DNA of 64,000 nt, from contig OX393570.1 in NCBI GenBank assembly GCA_947652115.1, positions 11,250,438 to 11,314,437 of the forward strand. The letters are read 5' to 3'. How positions within the stretch are numbered: the stretch's first letter is position 1; each line of letters opens with the position of its first letter. A program made the translations under genes and the position numbers. The DNA is from Blastomussa wellsi (lineage: Eukaryota > Cnidaria > Anthozoa > Scleractinia > Plerogyridae). Under the pieces are notes generated by a model. That model was not told the DNA's origin, made no database searches, and saw nothing but the letters and a program-made list of their open reading frames with translations. Below are positions 11,280 to 22,479 of the stretch, piece after piece.

Positions 11280-11317
11280 GAGTTGAAAGTACTACTGTAT
11301 GCATCGTTCGTGATCTG

Positions 11318-11386
11318 CTGACTGACTGACTGACTGATTGATTGATTAATGGTTGATTGATTGATTGATTGATTGATTGATGGTGG
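11318..11386. repeat. GACT/GATT microsatellite
   Basis: (GACT)n passes into (GATT)n, about 70 bp, directly after the Merlin transposase fragment. Confidence 0.9.
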
Positions 11387-11934
11387 ATGGATTTATTTCG
11401 CTGAGAGCTCCGACTACGAATACGTACAGGAATAAGACCTGTCTTCTCTACTCACGTAATCAAAACAACGGAAAACAACGACAAAAGACAACGAGAAAGG
11501 TAAGCAAAACATTTATTCTTTACTTTGTATCATTAAATAAAATACTTGATGACCCAAACAACATTTGAAAGCTAACCCCAAGGCCTAAATCACTATTTTA
11601 AACCATTTCTACACGCGTATTTAATTTTAAAACATCGTGAAATCGCCCAAAAATTTAACATTTCCTTTTGATTTTCCGTATTTTAGAAGCTAAATTTTAA
11701 AAATTTTCTAAGTCTCAATTTATTTAACCTATTTTTCACGCGATTCCAGAAAAATTTCGTTAAATTTTTCTAAGTTTAAAACTATTTTTAAAAAAAATGA
11801 AAAGTTAGTCGAACAAAGAAATGACTCAAACAAAGAGCGTAAGCCCCAAAGGGTCTCTATTGTTCCGCTATTGTTTTCAATAAACAAAGAACTGCATGCA
11901 TAATAAATGTATGGGGCTGTGCGGAAATCTTGCC

Positions 11935-12330
11935 AATACCAGACATGCTTTCTAGTTGTGTTGATGAACCCGAAACGCACGAGTGCGATTCGTAATCTCT
12001 GCTTGGAAGGGAAAATACCAGCCATGAATGTACATGTATATTCCTCGTTCTAAACGTGGAAAATACCAGGCATGCTTTCAAGCCGCGTTGAAGAAGCCGA
12101 AACGCAACGAATTCAGTCACTCTTTAACATGTACTCTAAGTGCGTGTTCGCGTGCGTTTTGTAATTCTTGCTCGAAAAGGAAAGTCAGCAAATACTGTAT
12201 ATTCCTCGTTCTAAATGTGGGAAATGCCAGGAATGCAAAACGAGCCGAAACGCACGAGTGCGGTTTGTAATTCTTGCTTGGAAGGGAATACTGTATACAT
12301 CTATATTCTTCGTTGAAAATGTGGAATATG
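11935..12330. repeat. Tandem array of GTGGAAAATACCAG units (right part)
   Basis: Copies of CCTCGTTCTAAA followed by GTGGAAAATACC recur near 12040, 12197 and 12305, continuing the family at 9715-10133 after the Merlin insertion. It ends just before a run of G at 12367-12385. Confidence 0.7.
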
Positions 12331-12599
12331 AATATAGATCCGCAAAGGATACTCATTGGATTTCGTGGGGGGGGGGGGGGGGGGTTGGTGGATGGTGTGT
12401 AGGGTCTATTGCCAGTTTGATTAAAGTAAAGTTAACTGTTAAAATGAATAATTGTCTGTTTATTGTGTTTATTGAAAAATTATAATGTGTAATACTGCAT
12501 TGCAACGAAGATGTGCAAAATAAATTGCTAGGTATTGCTGTGTGATATGCATATTGATAAACACCCCAAAGGCGGTCATTGGATTTTCTAGAAAGGGTG

Positions 12600-13220
12600 T
12601 GGGTTGGTCAATACTATGGTGGCCGACTGTTCTCACAGAAAAATTGGGGCAAATTCTTAAATATCCGAAGAAAAAGCGAAGAAAAAAACACTTTTTCGTT
12701 GAATAAATTTTTTCTGAAAAATAAAAAATATATATAAAAAAATAAAAGTGATATACTACAAATGTTTTACAATAAATTTAACTTTGGTTTAAAGAAAAGG
12801 AAAAAAATAAAGAAACATGTTTCGGAAATGAAAAAACAAAAATAAACTGGAGTATATTAACAAAAAAAACAGTAAATAAAAAAAACACAAAGAATAATAT
12901 CAGAGTTTTGATTTCAATACCAAATACATTTGAATTTCAAAAATGCTGTGAGAACGACCGGCCATGAGAAGGCCGGTCGTTCACATACAAAATTGTAATT
13001 GAAAACGAAATGTTTGAGTGTTCTCATAGCCTGCTTTTATTTTTGTTTTTTCATTTCTGAAACATGTTTCTTCATTTTTTTTATACCAAAATTAAATTTA
13101 TTTCAAAACATTTGTAGTATATCCCTTTTATTTTATATATTTTTATTTTTCAAAAAGAAAAAATATTCAACGAAAAAGTGGCTGAAGGGCTATAAGATAC
13201 TCAAAATTTGGTTTAACATG
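12600..13220. repeat. Foldback (palindromic) AT-rich element
   Basis: 12670-12850 and 13025-13185 are inverted copies (shared words TTTTTTCATTTC, GAAACATGTTTC, CATTTGTAGTATAT, TTCAACGAAAAAGTG). The centre contains GGCCATGAGAAGGCC. No protein is encoded, so it is probably a foldback MITE. Confidence 0.7.
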
Positions 13221-15189
13221 TATGGGTTTTTTGAGAAAAACAAAAGCCACCTTCCCCTCCACTACATGCAAAACATTCACTTAACGACATTGGTGCACCA
13301 ATTTTCTATCATTGATTTGGTTTTTGGAAACTCTAATTACAACTTCCATTTAGCGACCACATTTCCACTCTCCTAACAGCTCCAAGATGGAGGAATATGA
13401 TGTACTCTATGTAAAAAACTTTTCCAATTGTTAAACTTCCCACATTGATTTTTGATTCATTTTTTTACAATCTGCCCAGACTAGAAATTAAAATCAATCA
13501 TGACAAAAGTAGGGATCACCGAAGATTTATAAAACTAAACTACCATCAAAGCCACAACACTGGTTCTGGTACGTTGTTTTTCCTCAACCGTTAGATCAAT
13601 GGATAAGGTGTTGCAACAAATTCTGTGCCCAGTAACAATGCCACAAACAGTTGGTGCAAACATCCTTAAACAAACTACTCGCCCTGTTTTCGGAAACCAC
13701 AATGCAAGTAGTTTTCCTTGCATCTAAAACTATTTTTAATTCATTTCCTTTGCGACTTCCTTCAAATGCACTTGAGCCGGCTCAATCTTCAAAATATACA
13801 ATATAAGCACTGTGAGAGATTTGAAGGGTGAGTGAAAATAAAGAATATGAAATACTAACTGGCACATATATTCAAACATAATTATTTTTTTAAGCAACAC
13901 ACAACAGGGTTTTAAAACTTCCAGTCATCCGGCAGTTACACATGTTCCAATATCCCAATAAAAATAAACAGTGTATAAATTAAATTATTTATGTAAGCAT
14001 CAAGTGGTGAATGAACATTTTATTTCCAGTCACCAAATAAATAAATCTGGTTGCAAAAGCAATTCAAAAAATTAGGACACACAACAAAACAATAAAACAT
14101 CAACTTGGAAGAGACTTATCTAAAGACCCGCTTTTATAAGGTGATTAAAATATCATGTAACTTACATTTCAGTCGAAAAAGTATTCATTCAATAGATAAC
14201 CCACTAAACGGTAGTACCTGAATTGAAATGTTTTCAAGACTAGCGGTTTGGCAACTATAAACTATAAACCTGAAAATTCTCCTTCCACCCTGATTTTTTG
14301 AAGCAACAATTATTACAGGTCTTTCTGATTGTTGTTTTTCTTGGTAAAGCAATATGGACCAGGTTGATCCACATTTCATACATTAGAATTAAACAACACA
14401 AATATTTGAATTTCGACTGACTTAAACTATTTAATGAACTAGTCGGTTTTAACCTTAGAAAAGAATTGATAACCAGTCTGGCAAACTAAATCAATAGGAT
14501 ATATCCTAGACATGAAATCTCGGTCTCTGTCATAATAATATATACCAATCCAACTTAACCATGAAAAAAATTATGACAAAAATACTTGAATAAAATCTTA
14601 CGAAAAGAAGACCTGTCCTTCATTCCAAATGTGGGTGTCCCAATCATTTATTCCATTAGGATTTTGTTTACAAATTGATTGTCCGTGAATGATAAAATGC
14701 TTGGAAATATCAATGATTTTCAACAACATGATATAAACTTCAGACATGCTGGCTTAGAAAAACCATTACCGTAAGTAAAACAAAAATCAAATACAAAATT
14801 AACCTACCTCAAAATACCGCTTCACACTGCAAATTAACTTGTAAAGAAAACGACCATCGCCATGAAAAGCGGCCACCATCTTGTCAAAGACCGCAAAGGA
14901 TTGCCACCGTCAAACGAAGCGAGACTCGCACGATAAGTTCCTCAAAAGAAACCCGAGTGATAATAAATAACCCGAGGCAATTTATCGCGAAATTAGTAAC
15001 AAATACAACTCGTTCAGCAAATTGGTAACGCATGCTGATCTGAACTGATCGAACGCCTCGTTATTCTAATTTAATACACTCTGCTGCACTCTACGCAACG
15101 ATTCGGACAAATCGGAGCGAAGATCATTTACCGTACCGCACGAATCAAACGGGACGATAAGCAGTCTGACCAACACAGTCATGAATATA
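13221..15189. other. No gene recognised
   Basis: AT-rich sequence inside the hAT-like element with no convincing coding frame and no repeat I can define. Only short frames without motifs are present. Confidence 0.5.
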
Positions 15190-16345
15190 CGATTCGTAAA
15201 CACTACTCTGCGGAACGGATCGTCAAGCCGTCTGCCCCACACACTCGATTTCCACAGAAGGGTGATTTTTTCTAAGTCCCCTTAATGAGATGCAATATAC
15301 GATCCGTAAACTCCACTCTACGGAGCGTAAGACATTTACGATTGGTACGGATCGAACGGATCGTCAAGCCGTCTGCCCCACGCACTCGATATCCACAGAA
15401 GGGTGATTTTTCTAAGTCCCCTTAATGAGATGCAATATACGATCCGTAAACTCCACTCTACGGAGCGTAAGACATTTAACGATCCGTACGGATCGAACGG
15501 ATCGTCAAGCCGTCTGCCCAACGCACTCGATATCCACAGAAGGGTGATTTTTTCTAAGTCCCCTTAATGAGATGCATTATACGATCCGTAAACTCCACTT
15601 AGCGGAGCGTAAGACATTTAACGATCCGTACGGATCGAACGGATCGTCAAGCCGTCTGCCCCACGCACTCAATATCCACAGAAGGGTGATTTTTTCTAAG
15701 TCCCTTTAATGAGATGCAATATACGATCCGTAAACTCCACTCTACGGAGCGTAAGACATTTAACGATCCGTACGGATCGAACGGATCGTCAAGCCGTCTG
15801 CCCCACGCACTCGATATCCACAGAAGGGTGATTTTTTCTAAGTCCCCTTAATGAGATGCAATATACGATCCGTAAACTCCACTCTACGGAGCGTAAGACA
15901 GTCAACGATCCGTACGGATCGAACGGATCGTCAAGCCGTCTGCCTCACACACTCGATATCCACAGAAGGGTGATTTTTTCTAAGTCCCCTTAATGAGATG
16001 CAATATACGATCCGTAAACTCCACTTAGCGGAGCGTAAGACAGTCAACGATCCGTACGGATCGAACGGATCGTCAAGCCGTCTGCCCCACACACTCGATA
16101 TCCACGGAAGGGTGATTTTTTTCTAAGTCCCCTTAATGAGATGCAATATATGATCCGTAAACTCCACTCTACAGAGCGTAAGACAGTCAACGATCCGTAC
16201 GGATCGAACGGATCGTCAAGCCGTCTGCCCCACACACTCGATATCCACAGAAGGGTGATTTTTTCTAAGTCCTCTTAATGAGATGCAATATACGATCCGT
16301 ACACTCTACTCTACGGAGCGTAGGACATTCAACGATCCGTACGGA
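15190..16345. repeat. 142-bp satellite array
   Basis: About eight monomers follow one another at a spacing of 141-144 bp (starts near 15301, 15441, 15582, 15726, 15868, 16010, 16151, 16294). Each has ATCCGTAAACTCCAC, a palindrome CGATCCGTACGGATCG, GTCAAGCCGTCTGCCC, a CACTCGAT-type word and GGGTGATTTTTTC. Neighbouring units differ at few positions, so the array is young. It forms the inner side of the right terminal repeat of the hAT-like element. Confidence 0.95.
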
Positions 16346-16406
16346 TCGAACGGACTGAATATGATTTTAACGGATCCATACAGTGCGGGTGTATTGGACA
16401 ACCCTC

Positions 16407-16585
16407 GGAATGGATGGCGAAGTGAGACAAACAAACGAGAGTGAAAAAAAGCGAGACCCGACAAGGAAGTGACCCGCCGGAGAGGCATAAACCCTGTTGA
16501 AGAAATGAAAGCAAAACATATTGTGACGCAGTGTATGTCAGAATTAATTTTCCATTTGAAGAAATATCCGCAGAAGAACGAAAAC
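16407..16585. repeat. Left inverted-repeat end, part 2
   Basis: Continues the repeat begun at 9330. The words GTGACCCGCCGGAGAGGCAT and AACATATTGTGACGCAGTGT match the reverse complement of 24612-24780. It leads directly into the gene at 16586. Confidence 0.7.
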
Positions 16586-17165
16586 ATGGCAGCAAATGTT
16601 CAGCAAGTCGGCGAAGCAAATCCGTTCTGCGGAACGATAACAGAGGCAATTCAAAACCTACCAGCCGAACTACGTGAGTAAATAAAAAAAGAATATCTTA
16701 CCTTAAAGATCAAAGAAAAGTTGGACCACGGCTTCGACATAATTCACCTCCAAATACAATCGGCGCCATATTGCACAGAGAAACATCAAGTCACAAAAGT
16801 TTTGCTACGAAAAAATAATTACACAGACGAGACAAATGAACTATGTAGACTGTGTTTCAAAATCAGAAAGATTCACTTTTTAAGCCGTCCTGTGCGTTAT
16901 TTCGATTATGAACTAGAAGAATATCCTGACTACCGATTTGAAACATGTGTGGCCCGAGGATTTATATTTTGACTATTTGTGGGAAGACTGGTTTCTCAGA
17001 AAACAGGAAGTCTTAACCAGGCTCTCTCCGAAAACGAAGGGCTCTGGGGCGAAAATTTCATCATCACCGGAAATCGCATGCGTAAGGGGATTTTTTGCAA
17101 GGGGATTTTTGCAAGGGACAAAGAAAGGCCACCACAATTGAAGAAAACGTCAGACAGGTCTCAAT
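16586..17165 (+). pseudogene. F-box-like LPAELRE protein (one stop, one frameshift)
   Basis: The ATG at 16586 starts a frame with NLPAELRE, an F-box-like LPxEL motif. It is stopped by TAA at 16679-16681 and continues in the same frame through YLTLKIKEKLDHGFD, two Cys pairs near CRLCFK and an aromatic acidic segment. Near 16940 the frame shifts, and the rest reads EDLYFDYLWEDWFLRKQEV to about 17080. It is the first gene inside the inverted-repeat end of the GC-rich element. If the F-box reading is right the ancestor may have recruited host ubiquitin ligases, but one short motif is weak evidence. Confidence 0.4.
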
Positions 17166-17209
17166 AAATAAGCAAACTGAAAATAAAAGTAGTAAGTTCA
17201 CAAATTCTG

Positions 17210-17580
17210 GTGAAGCTCTGGGAGGTGACCGCTGGCCCCGGTCTGAATCCTGTTAAAGGCTTGTGCGGAAGGTGAACCACCAGGTATAGGGGAAGTCCTT
17301 CCAGTGGGACAAGCCAGGTGAACCCGCCTGGGCCCTACTGGTTAACAGGGGGTGTTCAGAAATCCATCGGGATACCACCCAAGATCCCGAGGGATTTCAA
17401 ATGGGGGGGACAGCCGCCTTGTCAGCGGCGCGCGAAAGTCCTGGTGGGAGCCAGGCAACAAACAGCCTCCGAGCACCGCCGACACAGGGTTTTGTCCCTG
17501 AGAGTGACCTGTCACGCAATGTGGCGCGTGACAATCACACAACGACACGCGTGACAACATCACACAATGTCACGCGCAAA
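17210..17580. other. GC-rich non-coding segment with repeated GTGACA words
   Basis: This segment is much richer in GC than its surroundings and has many short complementary blocks (CAGGTGAACCCGCCTGG, GTCCTGGTGGGAGCCAGG). It ends in several copies of CACGCG/GTGACA. I see no protein. It may be a structured RNA or a retroelement untranslated region, but I cannot name it. Confidence 0.35.
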
Positions 17581-17667
17581 AAACACTCAGAAAGATTTTT
17601 CTTTTTTTCGATTCAAAGTTCAGTTCAAATTTGCGCTGGACGCCGACATTTTTTTGAGAAACTCTTT

Positions 17668-18210
17668 TCAAAGTTCGGCGCGAACCTTTTTTTTTAACGT
17701 GTCAACATCAGGAGAAACGGAAGGTTCGGCGAAGTTAACCCGAAGTCTATCTTTGAGATCACGAAATTTTTCCATTTCACGAGAGATGATTTTGAAATCA
17801 GCCTCGGAAACAACGCCATCATCCAGAGCTTGGGAAACGGAACTTTTGATAGAGTCGTGTTTAGCTTGAGCCAAAGCTAGAATTTTGGTGTGTTTTTTGA
17901 CTTTCCTCTCAAGCTTCCTCTTAACAGCAGCAAGGCCAGTTGAAGCAAAACCAAGAAGAGCCGCAATTCCGGCAACGGGCGCCCCAACAACAATACCAAC
18001 GCCCGTGAGTGAACTCGCAACGGCACTAGAAGACAGAAAGGCACTACCTACGCCGAGAGACACCGCGGAATAGTGAATCACTTTCCGGTGTTCAACCTCA
18101 TCGGCAATTTCTTTTTCAATTTTGGAGATCTCACCAAGACGGAAATTATCGGCTCTTTCCAGCGGGGGAAGCTCAGGCGGTGCACTCGGAAGCACGTTTG
18201 ACGAAGACAT
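17668..18210 (-). CDS. Hydrophobic helical protein of cnidarian virus-like elements
   Basis: The ATG at 18210 gives an intact 180-residue protein. Order: a Pro-rich start (SAPPELPPLERAD), an acidic helix (EISKIEKEIADEVEHRK), two long hydrophobic helices rich in Ala, Gly, Val and Ser (SLGVGSAFLSSSAVA and VGIVVGAPVAGIAALLGF), a lysine-rich helix, and a C-terminal segment with LAQAKHDSIKSSVSQALDDG and ISREMEKFRDLKDR. Proteins with this hydrophobic hairpin plus LAQAK/EKF tail are, as I recall, common in cnidarian mobile elements, with unknown role; membrane insertion is plausible. It is one of the few uninterrupted genes here. It is read away from the replication-initiator-like gene at 18659, so the two may have shared a promoter region. 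Confidence 0.6.
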   Translation of the reverse strand: MSSSNVLPSAPPELPPLERADNFRLGEISKIEKEIADEVEHRKVIHYSAVSLGVGSAFLSSSAVASSLTGVGIVVGAPVAGIAALLGFASTGLAAVKRKLERKVKKHTKILALAQAKHDSIKSSVSQALDDGVVSEADFKIISREMEKFRDLKDRLRVNFAEPSVSPDVDTLKKKVRAEL

Positions 18211-18658
18211 GGTATACCAGCAGAATATATTTTTTTTAAATGATTTGCAATTCGAATTCAAGAGGGTGACCTTCGAAATCGTAAAGCACACTGTCCACGT
18301 CTCGGACTGAAAGCGTGACGCTGTTGACAAATTTGTCAGACGAAGCAGCGTCACGAAAGGTCGGCTGTAAGCCAGTTTGATAGTGAACTTTTTGGAAAGC
18401 TTCTCCACGGATGTCAAACTTCGCAAGAAGGGTTTAGAAGAGCGCATTTTTTTTTTCGACAACCAAATTTTCGACAACCAAATTTTGCCAAAAACGTGCG
18501 AGCAAGAACAGTGGATTTTTTCCAACACCCAAGCATCTTTGCACCACTTTCCCAGCAAGCATGCAAAAGGCGCAAACAAAGGCGCCAGCAAAACAAACAA
18601 CAAACCAGGTTGTCAAAAACACCCAATTGAACAAAAACATCGTCGGAAGTATACGAAA

Positions 18659-21337
18659 ATGTCTGCGCAACCGCTAGTGGATTTCGACAACGAAGCAGTG
18701 GATCCGCAACCTTCCAACGTGGCTTTGTTTTTCTCCGGAGCCAAAAACGACGAAGTTGCAACGACGAACGACAACGCGACCAAACAAGCAACACCCGCGG
18801 CAAACGACGAAGAAGCTGACGCAAACGACGAAGAAGTTGCCGCAAATGAAGAACAGAACGTTGCGGCAAAGGACGAAGCAGCAAACAACGCGACAAGAAA
18901 AACCTTCGAAAGCATGGGTCTGCGGTGCGAGAAATCGGTTGCCAACCATCTTCTTCTGGAAAACGCCTGGGACAGCAATCTTCTGGCCAACATCGCCAAG
19001 GTCGACTATCTGGCAGGGAACCTCGGCCGCACGAACCTGCGGCCATTGGCCGGTCTTCCGCCTTTCGTCGACGACATCTTCGTGTTTGGCTATCTTTCCA
19101 GAGAGGAGTGCGTCTGGAAGAGAGGAAAAATCTCCTGCACCGAGGGCCCAGAAGGCTCGGCAAAAACTGTTGTGGCAAACATAGCAATAGCTTTGGAAAA
19201 TAGCCTGCGGAAACGCCCCACAACAAGCATCGTCCACACAGTGGGGCAAGGGAAAACGGAAAACAGCGCAATCCGCCCCACCATCGATAGCATCGAGAAA
19301 AACACCTTGCGCAGAGCAAAAAGCAGCTGGTTTCGGCTGCACCCCGAGAAAAAGATCGCTGGCTATTTTGTGGCAAAATGCGACGTTTCGGAAGTCCCAA
19401 TGGAAGAGTTGCACCAGGCGCTGCCGGTTTTCGCAAATTGTCTGATAGGGGGCTTCGGCTACGATATCTACTCCATCGACTACACACAAGACTTTTTGGG
19501 CACTTTGGATCGCAAAGCTCTTGTGGCCAACCTTGAGTTCGAAACGGCAGGGAGTTTGGCCGCCGCAATGGGAGAAAACACCCCCGTGCTCCTGGACAAC
19601 ACCGACAGCGTCGGGGAGCACTGCTGCACCTTGCTCGAGACCACAGAAGAAAACACAACCACCCGAAACAAGCTCTACAACAAACCCGTTTCGAATTTCG
19701 AGGCAGGAGAAATCCGCGAGCCTGTTGGCGGGCACCTGGCAGAATACGCGGACTGCCCCAACCAGCGGCTCCGCCAAACATTCTTCCACCCAGACGTGCA
19801 AGCCCGAGGTTGTACTCGAATCGAAACTTCTCTCTATGGCCTCCCGCTCCGAGAACTATCGAACGAGAAAGCTTCCACCTGCATGGAGAAAGTCTTGGCG
19901 CAGGTTTCTGTCGACGACGACGAACAAGGTCTCTTTGTGGTCCAACCACCCAGCAAGCAGTGGCAAATCCTCGCCGCCAACTCGACAGGTGCCTTGTTCT
20001 CGGGGACAGACCACAAGGCCACATCTTCGTCGCGTGGGCCGGCCACACAACAACAGGCCGAATCATTGGAGTCCACGTGCGCCCTTCCCAAGCGAACATC
20101 CAAGACCCCGCCAAGTGGGAAAAAGCAGTGCAGTGGGCGGCAGGGGAATTCGGCTTCCGTTGTTGCCCGATTTTCCGGGTCGACGCAGCTCCACCCGAAC
20201 GGAGGCCACCTGCCAACACTTCTGCCGCCAACAGACAAGATTGAGTGGGAATGGCGGACCAAAAAATGCCACGCCATCGGCAACGATTCTTCGAAGTGGG
20301 AGCTCCAAGAAGTGCCAGAAATCGCCCAACAGCGGAAAATATCTGCGCTTTCGACAAGAAACCGAGAGAAAGTTTTTGAGGAGCTTCGCCACGCCCGCAC
20401 AGCCGAGGAGTGGAAACGAGCCCAGTGGGAAAGAGAAGAAAAACGGCACAAAAAAGAGGAAGAAAACACAAGGATTCGCCAAGCGGAAATAGAGACCCTT
20501 CGCGTCTATGCCGAGACAAAGCAAAAAATAGAAAGAAAAAGCCGAGGGACCCGCGCAAAAATCTTGGACGCTCTTGCGGAGGGCACAAAAAAAGTTTCGG
20601 AGCTGCCCAGAAACAAAATCTGGAAAGTTCTTGGTTTTCGCGCGAAAGAAGAGCAATATCGGGTTGTCTTGCAGAAAACAAGTTCTTCGGACTGTGTTTC
20701 TGTTTGGGCGACGAAAGGTCTGCGAAGAATCCTCCACGAATGCGAGGCCTTCTTCCGCATGGAGAGAGAAAATTGTGGTCGGAAACTTTTCTGGCTTGTG
20801 GCTTTCGACGGTGTCGGCACGCTTGGAGGGTTGGAGTTGCAAATCCAATCCCCGAAAACCTTCGTGTCCAACGAGGGCAAAACAATTGTGTGGAACCCAG
20901 TGGAAGTTCTCGAAGCCCCAAATCCTGGGCGACTCCCAATCTTGTGGGCTCTTGGGGCGAAATGCGAAGAATACGACAAACTTTGCGCAGATCTCGCCAA
21001 AACCCAAAACAATTTCCGAAAAGTTTCTGCGCCTGCAAACAAAGACACGAAAAAAACAACAGACCTGCTGGCGGGAGACTTTGTTGCCAAACGTTTCGCA
21101 GCGACAATCTTTCGAAACTCTCCACGGACCATTCTCTTCCTGCTCCTGGTCGGCGAAGACGGGGAACCGAAAACAGACGAAGAAATCCCAACGCACGGAT
21201 TCTTTCTGGAAAAAGAGATTGAGGCAATGGGAGGCCTCCAAGCGCTAGAAAGAAGAATAACACCATTGCATTGCCGGCTTGGGGAGGAGAAAACAACACC
21301 GAGCAAGAGAAAATCCCGCCGCGTTTCCTTGGCCTAG
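18659..21337 (+). pseudogene. Replication-initiator-like gene, locus B plus copy
   Basis: The ATG at 18659 opens a continuous frame of about 890 codons. Order: acidic low-complexity start; conserved domain with RCEKSVANHLLLENAW and LAGLPPFVDDIFVFGYL; then YDIYSIDYTQDF (about residue 270), KLYNK (about 338) and CTRIETSLYGL (about 387). That order resembles Rep_trans-type replication initiation factors. Between about 19975 and 20160 the frame is shifted relative to the family, and a small deletion restores it, so 50-60 residues are scrambled. A charged helical region and a C-terminal domain follow. The frame stays open upstream of 18659 only into AT-rich DNA, so I prefer this start. The Rep assignment is inference; the open length and the shift are observed. 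Confidence 0.5.
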
Positions 21338-21640
21338 ATCGCGACAACCAATCCACCTCGGTGCAGAAAACAAAACTCCCCCGGCAAGCAACAACAAAAA
21401 GCTCTCCCAGTCCCCAGTCCAACCATTTTTCTGCAGTCTCTGCATCGATATGTCCGACAATGTTGGCCAGATTGCCTTCCAGCAAGGTGCAGAACTTGCG
21501 AATAGCTCTCCAATCCTTCCAGCGGACTTTGTCTTCTTGCTGCTCCCATTCTTTCTTTCGGGCGTGGAATTGGCGGAAAGGAAAATGCGGCACACAACCA
21601 GGTGGCAGAACAACAAGCTCCATTCTATTGCATTGCATTG
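21330..21640 (-). pseudogene. Small single-membrane-segment protein, locus B copy
   Basis: The minus-strand frame reads FRQFHARKKEWEQQEDK, KDWRAIRKFC and DAETAEKWLDWGL. One extra G compared with the locus A copy then shifts the hydrophobic tail SFLLLLAGGVLFSA into another frame. Candidate ATG codons lie at 21638 and 21623. It lies convergently just after the replication-initiator-like gene and before the helix-turn-helix gene, the same order as locus A. Function unknown. Confidence 0.45.
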
Positions 21641-21662
21641 CAGCTGTCCAATTGGATGCACT

Positions 21663-22355
21663 CTAGTCCATTGGACGAATTCCTTTGTGCGCAGGCTGCT
21701 GTGGTGGATCGTGCGCAGGCTGCATATTTTCGGGCGGCGCGACACGCTGTTTCCACTCTTCCAACTTCGGTCGCAGTGTTGCATGCAGAAAAAAGAGGGC
21801 AGAGGCAATCCCGCCAACAATCCCAACAACCTCCACAACACCCCAAACAGCAGACGTTGCGGCATTGGCGGCGCGCACCACCCTGTCTGTTTGCACTCGA
21901 ACAGCGTTGCTGTTTTTTTCTATGCTCTCCAGGATTCCTTCGCCTGTTTCTTCGAATTCCGCTTCCAGCCCTTGCAAACCGTCCCCGATCTCCTCCACAT
22001 CTTCGAAGTTGCTTTCTTGGATCTCCAACAAGAAATCCATATTTTTCTGCAGCTTCTGCACGCCGGCCAGGATCTGCGGTAGAAGAACATCCTGCCACTT
22101 TTCGGTTTCTGCGGGCTTCGCAGCCGCGGTTTCTGCATCCGAGGTTTCTGCTGCGGCAGCCGCAGTTTTTTCCATTGCGTCCGCGGTTGCAGCCGCGATT
22201 TCGGTTTTTCTACCGAGAACGCCTGCTTCTCTTTATATTCTGTAGAGCCTTGCTGTGCCAATGCCGAATTTTTTTTGGACCTCTCTGGGCGACTCGCCTC
22301 TTGCCGCGACAATTTCTCAAATTTCTTCGGGCGAAAGAACTTTTGCAGGCGGCAT
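21663..22355 (-). pseudogene. Helix-turn-helix / coiled-coil / membrane protein, locus B copy
   Basis: The ATG at 22355 starts MPPAKVLSPEEI, followed by a TGA where locus A has CGA (Arg). The frame continues EIVAARGESPREVQKKFGIG and ARLYRI, a helix-turn-helix of the resolvase type. Another stop precedes an intact part from 22175 to 21663: Ala/Glu-rich linker (KTAAAAAETSDAE), coiled coil (KWQDVLLPQILAGVQKLQK, then VEEIGDGLQGLEAEFEETGE), one transmembrane helix (WGVVEVVGIVGGIASALFF) and a short basic/proline tail. A DNA-binding head with a membrane anchor is an unusual pairing and would fit tethering of element DNA. That role is inference. Confidence 0.55.
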
Positions 22356-22479
22356 TGCATATATTTTTTGCAGATAATTTTTGGGGACAGCGCCTCCAAA
22401 TTGGTGTTTTTCTGGCATCCCTGGCGTATCCCTGGTAATTGTGTGCATTGCAGAGAGATTGCAGAGAAATTTCTCAGCA

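Larger units (their letters stand above)
10134..11934. mobile_element. Merlin (IS1016/ISXO2-like) transposon
   Basis: The terminal inverted repeats share TTCCGCACAGCCCCATACAT and TTATTATGCATGC, and both ends begin GG. They are flanked by an 8-bp duplication AATACCAG (10126-10133 and 11935-11942). Both fit Merlin, which makes 8-9-bp duplications. The word also belongs to the surrounding tandem unit, but the right copy directly abuts the transposon end and not its usual left context, which supports a true duplication. The element is 1801 bp and contains a broken transposase. Confidence 0.75.
9392..16406. mobile_element. hAT-like non-autonomous element, 7.0 kb
   Basis: The ends are inverted: the left starts CAGTCATGTCCAATACACCC, and the reverse complement of the right starts GAGGGTTGTCCAATACACCC. 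Similarity runs on through CGCACTGTAT and ATATTCAGT. Flanking 8-bp copies GGAATGGA at 9384-9391 and 16407-16414 are the target-site duplication. Removing the element restores the sequence seen uninterrupted, in reverse, near 24760-24790. The 8-bp duplication and CAG-type ends fit the hAT superfamily. No hAT transposase is visible, so it depends on another copy. It carries tandem arrays, a Merlin element, a foldback and a satellite. Confidence 0.75.

Noticed and set aside
15190..16345. CRISPR-like array
   Set aside because: The whole 142-bp unit is repeated, with no unique spacers, in an animal genome. It is a satellite.
18414..21638. Very long open frame (1074 codons) on the minus strand opposite the replication-initiator-like gene
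   Set aside because: It is the antisense shadow of the plus-strand gene. Its sequence is low in conserved motifs and rich in Arg, Cys and Ser, while the plus-strand frame matches the two other copies.
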